A DNA stretch of 58,169 nucleotides from an uncultured Myxococcales bacterium (GTDB lineage: Bacteria > Myxococcota_A > UBA9042 > DTJE01), in contig CAIZWN010000046.1 in assembly GCA_903936705.1 (NCBI GenBank), positions 1 to 58,169 on the forward strand, written 5' to 3'. Below, one piece after another: positions 21,357 through 29,974 of this stretch. Below the pieces are notes generated by a model. That model saw nothing but the letters and a program-made list of their open reading frames with translations, searched no databases and was not told where the DNA came from. A program made the translations under genes and the position numbers. How positions within the stretch are numbered: position 1 is the stretch's first letter; each line of letters starts with the position of its first letter.

Positions 21357-23357
21357 ATGAACCGTTCGATGCGGTGGCTCGCAGCGCTGTTTCTGATCGC
21401 GCTTTCGGGACCCGTTTCGGCACAAGTACCCTCGGTCATGCAGTTTCAAGGTTTTCTCACGGATGCGGAGGGCGCGCCGCTCTCCGGCGTGCACACGGTG
21501 ACCTTCACGCTGTACGATGCGGCGGAAGGCGGCACCGAGGTGTGGACGGACACGCAATCCGCGGCCGTCGAGAACGGGGCGTTCGCGGTGCTGCTGGGCG
21601 GCAGCGGCAATCCGATGGACGCGAACGTGTTCGGTGGGACCGCGCTCTGGCTGGGCGTGACCGTGAACGAGGGCGCGGAACTCACGCCGCGTTCTGAGAT
21701 AGGGGCGGTGCCGTATGCCGCGCGTGCGTCGGTGGCAGACGACGTACCCGGCCACATCCATCCGAGCTCCGTGACGATCGACGGGAAGAAGGTCATCGAC
21801 GAAAGCGGCGCTTGGGTGGGCGATACGGCCGGTTTGCAGGGGTCCAAGGGGGACACGGGCGAACAAGGGCTGAAGGGAGAGAAAGGCGACACCGGCCTCA
21901 AGGGCGACAAGGGCGACACGGGCAGCCCTGGCGCCGACGGCCTGTACTGCTGGGACCTCGACGGGAACGGAATGTGCGACCTCGTCACGGAAGATTTGAA
22001 TTCCGACACGTTCTGCGATGCGATGGATTGCATCGGCCCACTGGGACAGCAGGGTCTGCCGGGCGCAACGGGTGACAAGGGCGAGCAGGGCCTGAAGGGG
22101 GACAAGGGGGACACGGGCAGCCCGGGCGCGGACGGCCTGCACTGCTGGGATCTCGACGGAAGCGGCTCCTGCGATCTCCTCACCGAGGACAACAACGTCG
22201 ACGGAGCGTGCACCGTGGATGACTGCTTCTCGAAAGCCTACGCCGACCTTGGCTTGGACGGGCGCCTCGACAACAATGAAGACACCGACCTTCTGACCCA
22301 CCTGCAGGCTGACGGGCGGTACTTGAACGTGGGCGAGACCGACAGCGTGGCCTCGGCGATGATCGTGAACAATTCGATACAGGCCGCCGACCTGCTCGAC
22401 GGCGCTTGCCTTGCCGAGATCCTCGACGACGACGGGGAGGCCTCCGGCCTCGACGCCGACCTGCTCGACGGCCAGCAGGCCTCGGCTTTTGCGGCCGCCG
22501 GACACAACCACAACACGAGCTACGCGGCCCTAAGCCATAACCATTCGGCGGCGGACATGACCAGCGGCACGCTCTTGGACGCGCGCCTGTCCACCAACGT
22601 GGCCATGCGCACCAGTGCCAACACGTTCAGCGGCAGCACCACCTTCTCCAGTTCCGCGACGTTTTCCAGCACCGTATCGGTGAGCGGCGCCTCCGCAGCG
22701 ATGAGCGTGGATTCCGCGGCATCGGCCACCTTCAATAATGCCCCGAGCTTTACGAAAGCCGCCGGCAGCGCGCCCTTCAGCGTGACCAGCACCACCCTTG
22801 TCACGAATTTGAACGCCGATGCCGTTGACGGGATCCACGCCAGCGCGTTCGCGACGGCGTCCGACCTGACCGCGGCGCTGAGCAGAATCACGTTACTGGA
22901 AGCGGCCATTCTTTACACGAACGATGTGGTGCTTCTCGGCAGCCGCCTCTGGCAGAAGACCCTTTCGACCACCACGATGACGTGGGCGCCTGCCGTCGCG
23001 TATTGCAGCAATCTCGTGCTGGCCGGGTACGACGACTGGCGGCTGCCGACGATTTCCGAGCTTCGCTCGCTGATCCGCGGCTGCGCGGCTACCGCGACCG
23101 GCGGCTCCTGCGGCGTGACGGATGCCTGCTCACAGAGGACTGTATGCTGGAGCAGCGCCTGCAACGGGTGTACATTCAATGGCGGTCCGGATGGCGGCTG
23201 CTATTGGCCGTCGGCCCTCGAGGGTGGATGTTACTTTACCTGGTCGTCGACTGATATCCCGGACTATGGCGACTCAGCGTGGGGCATGAACTTCATCGAC
23301 GCCTCGACGGGGGAAGGCGGCAAAACAGGCGGCGGATACGTCCGCTGCGTGCGGTAG
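21357..23357 (+). CDS. exported collagen-like protein with DUF1566 (Lcl-type) C-terminal domain
   Basis: ATG 21357 follows AAGGAGGATGCC. The 666-aa product has a signal peptide (1-22), an N-terminal beta domain found in other large exported proteins (VMQFQGFLTDAEGAPL), and two collagen-like runs of 12 and 11 Gly-X-Y triplets (for example GEKGDTGLKGDKGDTG). Each run is followed by the same Cys-containing unit (CWDLDGNGMCD / CWDLDGSGSCD), which looks calcium-binding. A Ser/Thr-rich region with DLLDGQQASAF-type repeats leads to a C-terminal DUF1566 domain (GYDDWRLPTISELRSLIRG). DUF1566 occurs at the end of Legionella collagen-like adhesin Lcl. A surface-adhesion role is inferred. Confidence 0.82.
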   Translation: MNRSMRWLAALFLIALSGPVSAQVPSVMQFQGFLTDAEGAPLSGVHTVTFTLYDAAEGGTEVWTDTQSAAVENGAFAVLLGGSGNPMDANVFGGTALWLGVTVNEGAELTPRSEIGAVPYAARASVADDVPGHIHPSSVTIDGKKVIDESGAWVGDTAGLQGSKGDTGEQGLKGEKGDTGLKGDKGDTGSPGADGLYCWDLDGNGMCDLVTEDLNSDTFCDAMDCIGPLGQQGLPGATGDKGEQGLKGDKGDTGSPGADGLHCWDLDGSGSCDLLTEDNNVDGACTVDDCFSKAYADLGLDGRLDNNEDTDLLTHLQADGRYLNVGETDSVASAMIVNNSIQAADLLDGACLAEILDDDGEASGLDADLLDGQQASAFAAAGHNHNTSYAALSHNHSAADMTSGTLLDARLSTNVAMRTSANTFSGSTTFSSSATFSSTVSVSGASAAMSVDSAASATFNNAPSFTKAAGSAPFSVTSTTLVTNLNADAVDGIHASAFATASDLTAALSRITLLEAAILYTNDVVLLGSRLWQKTLSTTTMTWAPAVAYCSNLVLAGYDDWRLPTISELRSLIRGCAATATGGSCGVTDACSQRTVCWSSACNGCTFNGGPDGGCYWPSALEGGCYFTWSSTDIPDYGDSAWGMNFIDASTGEGGKTGGGYVRCVR

Positions 23358-23525
23358 GATGCGGCAATGTACGTGATGCCCGTTCCTTCGCGCCCCGCCT
23401 CGCCTACTCTGTATCGGTGGGCTTCGCGTGGTATCCGGACGCAGGGCAGCCTTGCCGTTCGTCTCCGGAACAGTGGTCTAGCACTCTCGTTGCGGCGACG
23501 AATGGCAAGCAGTTGCCGCCTCAAC

Positions 23526-23554
23526 TTGTCACTTGTCTCCAGAACAGGTACTAT
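23526..23554 (+). promoter_or_regulatory. sigma-70-like promoter for the first abiE operon
   Basis: TTGTCA (23526-23531) and TACTAT (23549-23554) are separated by exactly 17 bases, about 35 bases upstream of the abiEi ATG. A 13-base repeat GTCTCC-GAACAG (23461-23473 and 23535-23547) and GGCAAGCA (23504, 23578) bracket the promoter and are candidate AbiEi-binding half-sites. Confidence 0.65.
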
Positions 23555-23587
23555 TTACCCCTATTAAGGGCTGAAACGGCAAGCAAC

Positions 23588-24394
23588 ATGAAGCCGGTCG
23601 ACTACTTCGCGACCCACTCGGTATTCCGGTTCGAGGACTTCGCAGCCGCCCACCGGGAAGGGGACGCATGCAGCCCGACGGCAAGCATGGACGCCCTGAA
23701 GCAGCACGTTCGCGCGGGCCACCTGCTCCGCGTCCGGCGGGGCCTGTACGCCGTGGTCCCCCGGGGCCAGACGCCGGCAACCGTGGCGGTCGATCCCTAC
23801 GTCCTCGCGACCCTCCTTGCCCCGGACGCCGTCGTCGCCTACCACGGCGCGCTCCAGTTCCACGGCAAGGCCCATTCGCTGGCCCGCAGGGTGCCCTTCC
23901 TGACCTCCACCCGTGCGAAGCCCGCCGCGTTCCGCGGGTCGGAGTTCGTGCCAGTGCCCGTCCCCCCGTCGCTTCGGAAGCTGCCGGACCAGGGCGGCGG
24001 AATCGTGGAAAAGCCTCGTGACGGCGGGACCGTGCGGGTGACCACTCTCGAACGGACCCTGGTCGATGTCTTGGATGCGCCGCGGCACGGCGGCGGCTGG
24101 GAAGAAATCTGGCGCTCGCTCGAAGCCGTGGAGTTCTTCGACTTGGACGCGGTCACCGACTACGCGTTCAAGCTCGGCTCGGCCTTGACCGTCGCCAAGG
24201 TCGGCTTCTATCTCGAACAGCACCGCGAGGAACTGATGGTCGAGGACCGTCACCTGGATCGGCTGCGCGAGCGCGTGCCGGCCCGGCCCGCGTACCTGGA
24301 GCGAGGCAGGCGCGAGCCCGGCAAGCTGATGGGCCGCTGGAACCTCGTCATGCCCGAGCGGGTGCTCCGTCGCACGTGGGCAGAGGTGACATGA
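23588..24394 (+). CDS. abiEi: type IV antitoxin AbiEi family protein
   Basis: The 268-aa product starts MKPVDYFATHSVFRFEDF at ATG 23588; the frame is open upstream but the promoter sits there, so this start is preferred although the ribosome site is weak. An N-terminal winged-helix region (MDALKQHVRAGHLLRVRRGLYAVV) is followed by the AbiEi antitoxin core (VVAYHGALQFHGKA, then TTLERTLVDVLDAPRHGGG). In known AbiE systems this protein represses its own operon by binding inverted repeats and counters AbiEii without direct contact. Its stop overlaps the toxin start as ATGA. The copy at 50754 is only distantly related, so the two operons are separate acquisitions. Confidence 0.9.
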   Translation: MKPVDYFATHSVFRFEDFAAAHREGDACSPTASMDALKQHVRAGHLLRVRRGLYAVVPRGQTPATVAVDPYVLATLLAPDAVVAYHGALQFHGKAHSLARRVPFLTSTRAKPAAFRGSEFVPVPVPPSLRKLPDQGGGIVEKPRDGGTVRVTTLERTLVDVLDAPRHGGGWEEIWRSLEAVEFFDLDAVTDYAFKLGSALTVAKVGFYLEQHREELMVEDRHLDRLRERVPARPAYLERGRREPGKLMGRWNLVMPERVLRRTWAEVT

Positions 24395-25389
24395 ACCTGA
24401 CTCCCCAGGTGCTGGCCCGCGACGTCGCGGCGACCGGCTTCGGCGCGGAGCCCCTCGAGAAGGTCATCCGCCTGATGGCCCTCCTCGACGCCCTGAACAG
24501 CCACCCGTTCCTGAAGACCCGGATCGCCCTGAAGGGCGGTACCGCGCTTAACCTCTTCCACTTCGACGTGCCGCGCCTGTCGGTCGACATCGACCTGAAC
24601 TACATCGGTGCAGCGGACCGGGACACCTTGCTGGCCGAACGCCCCCGGGTCGATCAGGCCGTGCAGGCCGTCTGCTCCCGCGAGGGCCTCGCGGTCCGTC
24701 GGGTGCCGTCTGATCACGCAGGCGGCAAGTGGCGACTCACGTACGCCGGGGCGACCGGTAGCCCGGGCAACCTGGAACTCGACATCAACTTCATGTTGCG
24801 GACCCCGCTCTGGCCCTGCGTCGTTGCGGACTGCCATCCGGTGGGTTCCTTCCGTGCGGCCCCGGTCAGCGTGCTGGATCTGCACGAACTGACCGCCGGG
24901 AAGATGGCAGCGTTGCTGGCCCGCAGCGCGAGCCGAGATGTCTTCGATGCGCACGCGCTGCTGGCGACCTCCGGCCTCGACCTGGCGAAGCTTCGTCTCG
25001 GGTTCGTCGTCTACGGCGGCATCAACCGCAAGGACTGGCGGAAGGTCTCCGCCGACGACGTGAAGGCCGACGTGAACGAGGTGCGGATGGAACTGGTCCC
25101 GATGCTCCGGTCCGACCTCGCGCCCGGACGGGAGGCGGTGGCCGGCTGGACCGCGAAGCTCGTCGCCGAGTGCCGGGAGCGGCTTTCAGCCCTCCTTCCC
25201 CTGGACGATGCAGAGGTCGAATTCCTGCGGCGGCTGAATGACCTGGGGGAGATCGTCCCCGAGTTGATCACGTGCGACCAGGCCCAGCAGGCCACCATCC
25301 GCGAGTACCCGGGACTCCGGTGGAAGGCCCTGAACGTCCGCAAGCATCATGGCCTGGACGCCGCGACCACCGACGACGACGAGACCTGA
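24391..25389 (+). CDS. abiEii: type IV toxin AbiEii family nucleotidyltransferase
   Basis: The 332-aa protein contains the AbiEii nucleotidyltransferase signature KGGTALNLFHFDVPRLSVDID (broken here as KGGTALNLF and SVDIDLNYIG) near residues 47-72. Further conserved parts are LELDINFMLR and SVLDLHELTAGKMAALLARS plus RDVFDAH. Related toxins block growth by adding nucleotides to tRNA acceptor stems; that activity is known for AbiEii/MenT relatives, not shown here. It is translationally coupled to the antitoxin. The gene is followed within 20 bases by the tmRNA-3'-end-like repeat, which is notable because tRNA ends are the substrate of this toxin family. Confidence 0.92.
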   Translation: MNLTPQVLARDVAATGFGAEPLEKVIRLMALLDALNSHPFLKTRIALKGGTALNLFHFDVPRLSVDIDLNYIGAADRDTLLAERPRVDQAVQAVCSREGLAVRRVPSDHAGGKWRLTYAGATGSPGNLELDINFMLRTPLWPCVVADCHPVGSFRAAPVSVLDLHELTAGKMAALLARSASRDVFDAHALLATSGLDLAKLRLGFVVYGGINRKDWRKVSADDVKADVNEVRMELVPMLRSDLAPGREAVAGWTAKLVAECRERLSALLPLDDAEVEFLRRLNDLGEIVPELITCDQAQQATIREYPGLRWKALNVRKHHGLDAATTDDDET

Positions 25390-25407
25390 TCGACCGGCAC
25401 CTGCACC

Positions 25408-25544
25408 GGGTTCGACTCCCAATAGAAGTCTTTGGCGTCAATGACTTGGGGGAGACGTGGGTTCGGCTCCCAAAGCCTCCACACAAGGCAGATCCATCCG
25501 CCGAAACGTGATCCGCATCAAGTGGTTACATGATCAGTGGAGGC
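25408..25544. repeat. tmRNA/tRNA 3'-end-like repeat, copy 4, convergent pair
   Basis: Order: GGGTTCGACTCCC (25408-25420), GGGTTCGGCTCCC (25459-25471), GCCTCCAC (25475-25482), then GTGGAGGC (25537-25544). Offsets are identical to copy 3 at 6908. A G-rich hairpin GGGGGGACC-CTTTC-GGGGGTC follows, as in copy 1. The repeat closes the abiE cassette. Confidence 0.7.
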
Positions 25545-25599
25545 GGGGGGACCCTTTCGGGGGTCTCCCCAACTCCCCGGATTTCCTCGTTAGCCACAT

Positions 25600-26119
25600 A
25601 TCATCAATAACTTGCGTCCCGCAATGTCCCGCACCGTCCTACAACAGAAGGCCCTCTTCCGAAGGGTGCGTGTGTCCGTGGAGTGTCCATGGACCATGAC
25701 CCTGGCGACTATTCCTGACAAATGAATCTCGCGGTGAATCCGATGCTGCGGTTGTCGACAACGGGAAGAACGTTCCTGGTTCCCTGGGACAGATTTGGTG
25801 ACGGCAGCACATCCGATCTTTGTTTCGGTCGAGCAGTCGGGAGGAAACTGAAAATCCGCTTCGACGGCCAGACTCGCCCTTATCCCATGGAATCGGCGCC
25901 TTCAGTCCAGGACAGAATTGCCAGCGAAGATGCGCCCCGTCTGCAGCATCCACCAACCTGCTGAAATGCGTCTCGCGGAGTCCACGCGTTGTGGGCGCCA
26001 GGGCGTCTTTCATAGCGCCCCGGTTTTTCAGGCTGGGAAGCCGGCATCGCATTGGGCGGCGGCGGCATCTCAGCCGACGTTTGTGGGTCGATGGCATGAC
26101 CGACCCGAAGGAGATTGAG
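25600..26119. other. intergenic stretch without a supported gene
   Basis: It holds a short palindrome GTCCATGGAC (25684-25693) and scattered short frames on both strands without ribosome sites or recognisable protein character. It probably marks the junction between the abiE cassette and the replication module starting at 26120. Confidence 0.4.
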
Positions 26120-26374
26120 ATGACAGATGAGTCCCAGACCCCCGTGGAGACGCGCGATTGTGCGGCCGAGAAGGAGGGCCCCCCGGTCGTCGGGGCGGTC
26201 GCGATGGACGCGACCGACACGGTTGACTCGCCCAGCGCGCAGAAGTTCCCCCTGACCGGAGGAGAGGGGACCGGACCGGACGAAACCATCGAGCGCTTCG
26301 ATTGCGGCGAAGACGGTTCGCGCGAGTCGACGGCGGCCTGCCCTGGCAGCATCGGCGTGGAGGGAGCGCCATGA
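26120..26374 (+). CDS. small acidic protein, unknown
   Basis: An 84-aa protein starts at ATG 26120 behind AAGGAG. It is rich in Glu, Asp, Gly and Thr and probably disordered, with two cysteines near the C terminus (RFDCGEDG, TAACPG). Its stop overlaps the next start as ATGA, so the two genes are translationally coupled. It has no recognisable domain. Its main interest is as first gene of the replication-like module. Confidence 0.55.
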   Translation: MTDESQTPVETRDCAAEKEGPPVVGAVAMDATDTVDSPSAQKFPLTGGEGTGPDETIERFDCGEDGSRESTAACPGSIGVEGAP

Positions 26375-27564
26375 CCAACACGATCAGGCTCTACCTCAAG
26401 GCGATCGTTAGCGCACTCCTCCTGTGCATGCGCGTGGGCGCTGGCGATCTGATCTTCATGCAGGGAAGGGGGCCGCGGAGGCTCCGTATCTGCTCGTCCC
26501 CGTCGGCGTGCAGCATGGTGATCACGGAGGTCCCGACCCTGAATGCCAGGTGGGGCCTTGACCAGCCGTTCTTCGTTTCGTGGCAGACGGCGCGGCTGAT
26601 CGCAAATACATGGGGAACGCCCGTCTCCAACCGGAAGACCATCGATTTGCCGTGGTGCTCCGAGGGGCTTGTTTGTGGAAGCAGTCTTCTGGCGCAGCCA
26701 TGCACGCCAGAACAGGTCAATACGATCCGCTCGTTGCTGGCGACAGAGCCGGTCAATGGACCCAGCGTGTCAGTCGAGGCACGAACGCTGCTGCCACTCC
26801 TGCGGAGGTGTGCATCCCATCCGCTGGGCCGTCCCAAGTCGCAGACCATCTACTTTTCGCCAGGCCAAGTCGGTCGTGCACCGGCGCTGCGCCTGACCAG
26901 CATCAAGTCGGACTGGGCGGAGCAGGTGTGGATTGACCTTGATCATGGGTCGACGGTTGCAGCAAGCGTCCGCCTTCGTGAGGATGTCCTATCCTCAATC
27001 ATCAAGTTCGTGGAGGAGCGCAGCAGCGGTCATATCCGGATCACGATCGGATCCGAAGCCATCCTCGTTGAGGCCGAGGACGGTCGACTGGTTGCCAGGG
27101 TAGAACCGGTCGCCAATACCCACGTTGCTGATCCGTTCGGCCTTCCGCTCCAGCGCCTGGCAGCGATCCCCGATTGTTACCTGAACCACCGGGTGTTTGG
27201 TTGCTGGCTTCAGGGGTACGAGGATGGCCCCGATCAATTCTCGGACGGCGCTCGCTTGCGATTCACCGGCCAACACGGCGCAACGCCAACCATCTCGTGG
27301 GTCGGCAAGCCCACCCCTGCCCTCCCGCTTGAACAGGGCTCCTGGTACCTCGAAGGCAGTTTCGACGTCGCTATGAGGGACTTGGAGAAATCCCTGATCG
27401 GATTCCAAGGACCGCTTGAACTCCGGGTGACCGCGGACGGGGCACGGCGCCCCTGGATCGAGATCACGGGCGACTCGGGAACGGTCCGACGCATCACGAT
27501 GCTGAAGGCTCACGACCCCGACGATCGGCAACCGGATTCGGCCACCGGCACCCGGGCTGGGTAA
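26371..27564 (+). CDS. unknown protein of the replication-like module
   Basis: ATG 26371 has GGAGGG upstream and overlaps the preceding stop. The 397-aa product begins with a hydrophobic patch (AIVSALLLCMRVGAG), then alternates beta-rich segments (SGHIRITIGSEAILVEAEDG, RLRFTGQHGATPTISWVG). The repeated beta pattern is faintly reminiscent of sliding-clamp-like or DUF-type repeat proteins, but no motif is decisive. A structure prediction could settle whether it has duplicated beta-alpha-beta lobes. It is followed by a strong stem-loop at 27577, so the transcript with the upstream small gene probably ends there. Confidence 0.6.
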   Translation: MTNTIRLYLKAIVSALLLCMRVGAGDLIFMQGRGPRRLRICSSPSACSMVITEVPTLNARWGLDQPFFVSWQTARLIANTWGTPVSNRKTIDLPWCSEGLVCGSSLLAQPCTPEQVNTIRSLLATEPVNGPSVSVEARTLLPLLRRCASHPLGRPKSQTIYFSPGQVGRAPALRLTSIKSDWAEQVWIDLDHGSTVAASVRLREDVLSSIIKFVEERSSGHIRITIGSEAILVEAEDGRLVARVEPVANTHVADPFGLPLQRLAAIPDCYLNHRVFGCWLQGYEDGPDQFSDGARLRFTGQHGATPTISWVGKPTPALPLEQGSWYLEGSFDVAMRDLEKSLIGFQGPLELRVTADGARRPWIEITGDSGTVRRITMLKAHDPDDRQPDSATGTRAG

Positions 27565-27576
27565 AACGAGCACGGA

Positions 27577-27605
27577 AGTCAGCGCTGCACGGTGCGGCGC
27601 TGACT
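27577..27605. terminator. stem-loop, terminator or attenuator
   Basis: AGTCAGCGC (27577-27585) pairs perfectly with GCGCTGACT (27597-27605) around an 11-base loop. It sits in the 69-base gap between two same-strand genes. No long U-run follows, so it may be Rho-assisted termination or an mRNA end stabiliser. Confidence 0.5.
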
Positions 27606-27633
27606 CCCCGCCGTATCGAATTGAGAGAAACCC

Positions 27634-28683
27634 ATGAAGAAAAGCCGCGTTACCATGGTCTCGACGCTGAAGACCCTGGTGTTCCTCGTCCTGCTGATGG
27701 CCATCGTTGGCACTGCGGCGCATGGGCGCCAGACCGATACTGATCAGGTCTGGACCTTCCCTGCGGTCTCGATGGCGCGCGGGGGCACCCGCGGTCGCCG
27801 ACCGAAGCCGAAGGGGAACTCCGACGGCGAGGCCGACGCCCCCGAGAAGCAACCGCACGAGGGCTCGTTGTTCAATCCCGAACAAACGACCGGCGCGCCC
27901 GTCGAGGCGGCCCCAAGGGTTACGACCACGAGCGAACCTTGGGGCTCGGTGCCTCTCTGGTATTGTCTGAGGGAAGTGCATGACGGCGTCCGCAACTGGG
28001 AGGAGCGGTTGCCGGGCGATGATCCCTTTGTCTTCTTCACGATTCTGGAACTGACGCGCCGCTTCATGGCGGTGATCCCTAAGGACCGTCTGGCCCGACA
28101 CCCCCATGCCATCCTCGACGCGCTGATGCTGGTCGACTTGATTGTCGAGGCCATCGTGCCCTTGAGGAATCCGGTCTTGGCTTGCCCCTATGCCCCTGCG
28201 GTCGGCGGAGGGCTCTTCGACCATGATGTCCTGATCACCCCAATCCAAGAGGTTCTTCGCGACACGGTCAGGATTACCCGCGAGCGGCTCGGATTGCTCG
28301 ACATGGCTTGCTGGTACCGGTGGTCCCCGAGTTGGCTCGGAAACGGCGAGCCGTTCACCCAGGAGTCGCAGGAAAGGAAGGCCATCCAGAGGCTGCGTGA
28401 TCGCAGCGCCACCGCCTCATACCTCGACCAAGCGCTCCTGCTCGGTGAGATCGCCGTCGATTACAGCTTCGACGGTGACATCGCCGCGGCGTTCCAGGCG
28501 GCCGTGGCGGAGACCACCGACCCGACGCTGGAGCGCCTGTCGGAACTGACCGGCCGCGGCGTGGGGGCTGTCAGGGAGGCGATCCTCCTGAACGTCGCGG
28601 AGGCGTGCCTGCCGGCCAACGTGCGGCTGGTCGAGTATGGCGTCGATATGGACGCGGGGAAGCGCGAGCTCTCCGCGAAGTAG
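27634..28683 (+). CDS. unknown protein with N-terminal membrane/signal segment
   Basis: The 349-aa product starts MKKSRVTMVSTLKTLVFLVL, with a single hydrophobic segment (about 13-30) that could be a signal peptide or anchor. A basic/acidic low-complexity spacer (RGRRPKPKGNSDGE) follows, then an alpha-helical domain from about residue 110. The N-terminal segment is nearly the same at the nucleotide level as that of the next gene (27658-27710 versus 28854-28905), while the remainder shows no clear similarity. The two therefore share an export leader but carry different cargo. The function is unknown; no catalytic motif was seen. Confidence 0.62.
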   Translation: MKKSRVTMVSTLKTLVFLVLLMAIVGTAAHGRQTDTDQVWTFPAVSMARGGTRGRRPKPKGNSDGEADAPEKQPHEGSLFNPEQTTGAPVEAAPRVTTTSEPWGSVPLWYCLREVHDGVRNWEERLPGDDPFVFFTILELTRRFMAVIPKDRLARHPHAILDALMLVDLIVEAIVPLRNPVLACPYAPAVGGGLFDHDVLITPIQEVLRDTVRITRERLGLLDMACWYRWSPSWLGNGEPFTQESQERKAIQRLRDRSATASYLDQALLLGEIAVDYSFDGDIAAAFQAAVAETTDPTLERLSELTGRGVGAVREAILLNVAEACLPANVRLVEYGVDMDAGKRELSAK

Positions 28684-28777
28684 TCCAGGTTGGCCGGGGC
28701 GCCGGCGGCGCGAGTGTATCGTCGGCGCCCCCACCATTGAGTTCGGCCTTGCCGCCGACCTTCTGTAGGAGAAGGAG

Positions 28778-29917
28778 ATGATCCCGAGGTTCAAAATCGA
28801 AATGCCGCAGCGGCGACGCGCGGCCAAGAAGATTGAGCACAGCGTCGCCAAGGTCTCGTCGCTGAAGATCCTGGTGGTCCTCGTCGTGCTGGTGGCCATC
28901 ACCAGCGCTGTGGCGTGCGGGCGCGCGGCGGAGTTGGACCAGACATGCGTCGTCCACGTGGCCGTGACCAGCAGCAGCACCCGGTCGCGCAGGTCGGGTC
29001 GCAAGGGCGGCGGCACCCAGATCGCCGGGGCGGCCCAGGAGGAGGCGGGCCACCCGTCGCCGGGGCCGTCCCACGACGTCGCCGCCCGCAGCAAGGAGGA
29101 GGTGATCATCAATGCTGCCCGCGAGGGGGCGTTCGAGGCCGTCATCGAGTTCTTTCTCAAGATGCGATTGATGCCGACGGCGGAAAAGCCCCTGGCTGTA
29201 TTGGCGATGATCGATGCGGTAATCCCCATCATCCTCGACTTGCTGGAAAGAGTTGTCCCTGACAAGCATCTGACGTCGAGCACCAATGACGTCCCCGCTT
29301 CGTCTATCGGCGGGAACATCCTCGCGGCCAACCTCGATCAGGACGCGCGCAAGAAGATCCTCGGCCTGATCCGCCTCGGGCGTATCCGCATGGAGTGCCT
29401 GGAGGCCGTCTACGCCCGCAAGTGGCCCGAAATCCTTCCCGAGAAGCCCAGGGAGAACCCGTGGGATGCATGCCACCGTCTTGGCCGCTTGGCACGGGGC
29501 AAGAGGCGGACTGCCATCCTGGAGTGCGGGGTGACGTTCTTCGTCCTGATGCTGGAGCAACTCGGTGCCCGTACCCTGGGCTCCTGCGAAGGCCATCCCA
29601 CTGGCTTCTACATCTTCTTCGAGTGCAGCGAGCGCCTCGCAGAAGAGATCGCTCGCGTGACCCCGGAACCGTTGCAGGTGAGCCGATTTTCTGTCTGGGA
29701 TACACCCGAGTCGTCCCGCCAACAAGACCCCGTCGACGGGTTCATCTGCTCGTTCCCGCACGATATCCAGGGACTAATCACACACGACGACCGCCTTCGT
29801 GTCCTGAGGGCCACAGCCAGTGCGTGGGAGGAGGCTTTCGGTCCATTGCGGGCTCTGCCGCGCCAGATACCGGCGGTTCCCACGACGGACGGCAAAGTCG
29901 ATGGGGCCATGAAGTAG
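28778..29917 (+). CDS. unknown protein with N-terminal membrane/lipoprotein-like segment
   Basis: ATG 28778 follows AGGAGAAGGAG. The 379-aa product has a basic N terminus, then KVSSLKILVVLVVLVAITS and a possible lipobox (SAVAC at about 43-47). A Ser/Arg/Gly-rich spacer follows, then a mostly helical domain (VIEFFLKMRLMPTAEKPLAV, ECGVTFFVLMLEQLGARTL). It shares its hydrophobic leader with the gene at 27634. It lies 57 bases upstream of the primase-like gene. No family is recognised; as part of the element it might act at the membrane, for example in transfer or exclusion, but that is speculative. Confidence 0.6.
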   Translation: MIPRFKIEMPQRRRAAKKIEHSVAKVSSLKILVVLVVLVAITSAVACGRAAELDQTCVVHVAVTSSSTRSRRSGRKGGGTQIAGAAQEEAGHPSPGPSHDVAARSKEEVIINAAREGAFEAVIEFFLKMRLMPTAEKPLAVLAMIDAVIPIILDLLERVVPDKHLTSSTNDVPASSIGGNILAANLDQDARKKILGLIRLGRIRMECLEAVYARKWPEILPEKPRENPWDACHRLGRLARGKRRTAILECGVTFFVLMLEQLGARTLGSCEGHPTGFYIFFECSERLAEEIARVTPEPLQVSRFSVWDTPESSRQQDPVDGFICSFPHDIQGLITHDDRLRVLRATASAWEEAFGPLRALPRQIPAVPTTDGKVDGAMK

Positions 29918-29974
29918 CGACCAGAGTCCCAGGCATTATCCCGGGACTCGGCGCGAGAATCGGAGATCCTTGCG

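Noticed and set aside
25639..26352. A 237-aa minus-strand frame
   Set aside because: No ribosome site or domain, and it overlaps the well-started small gene at 26120.
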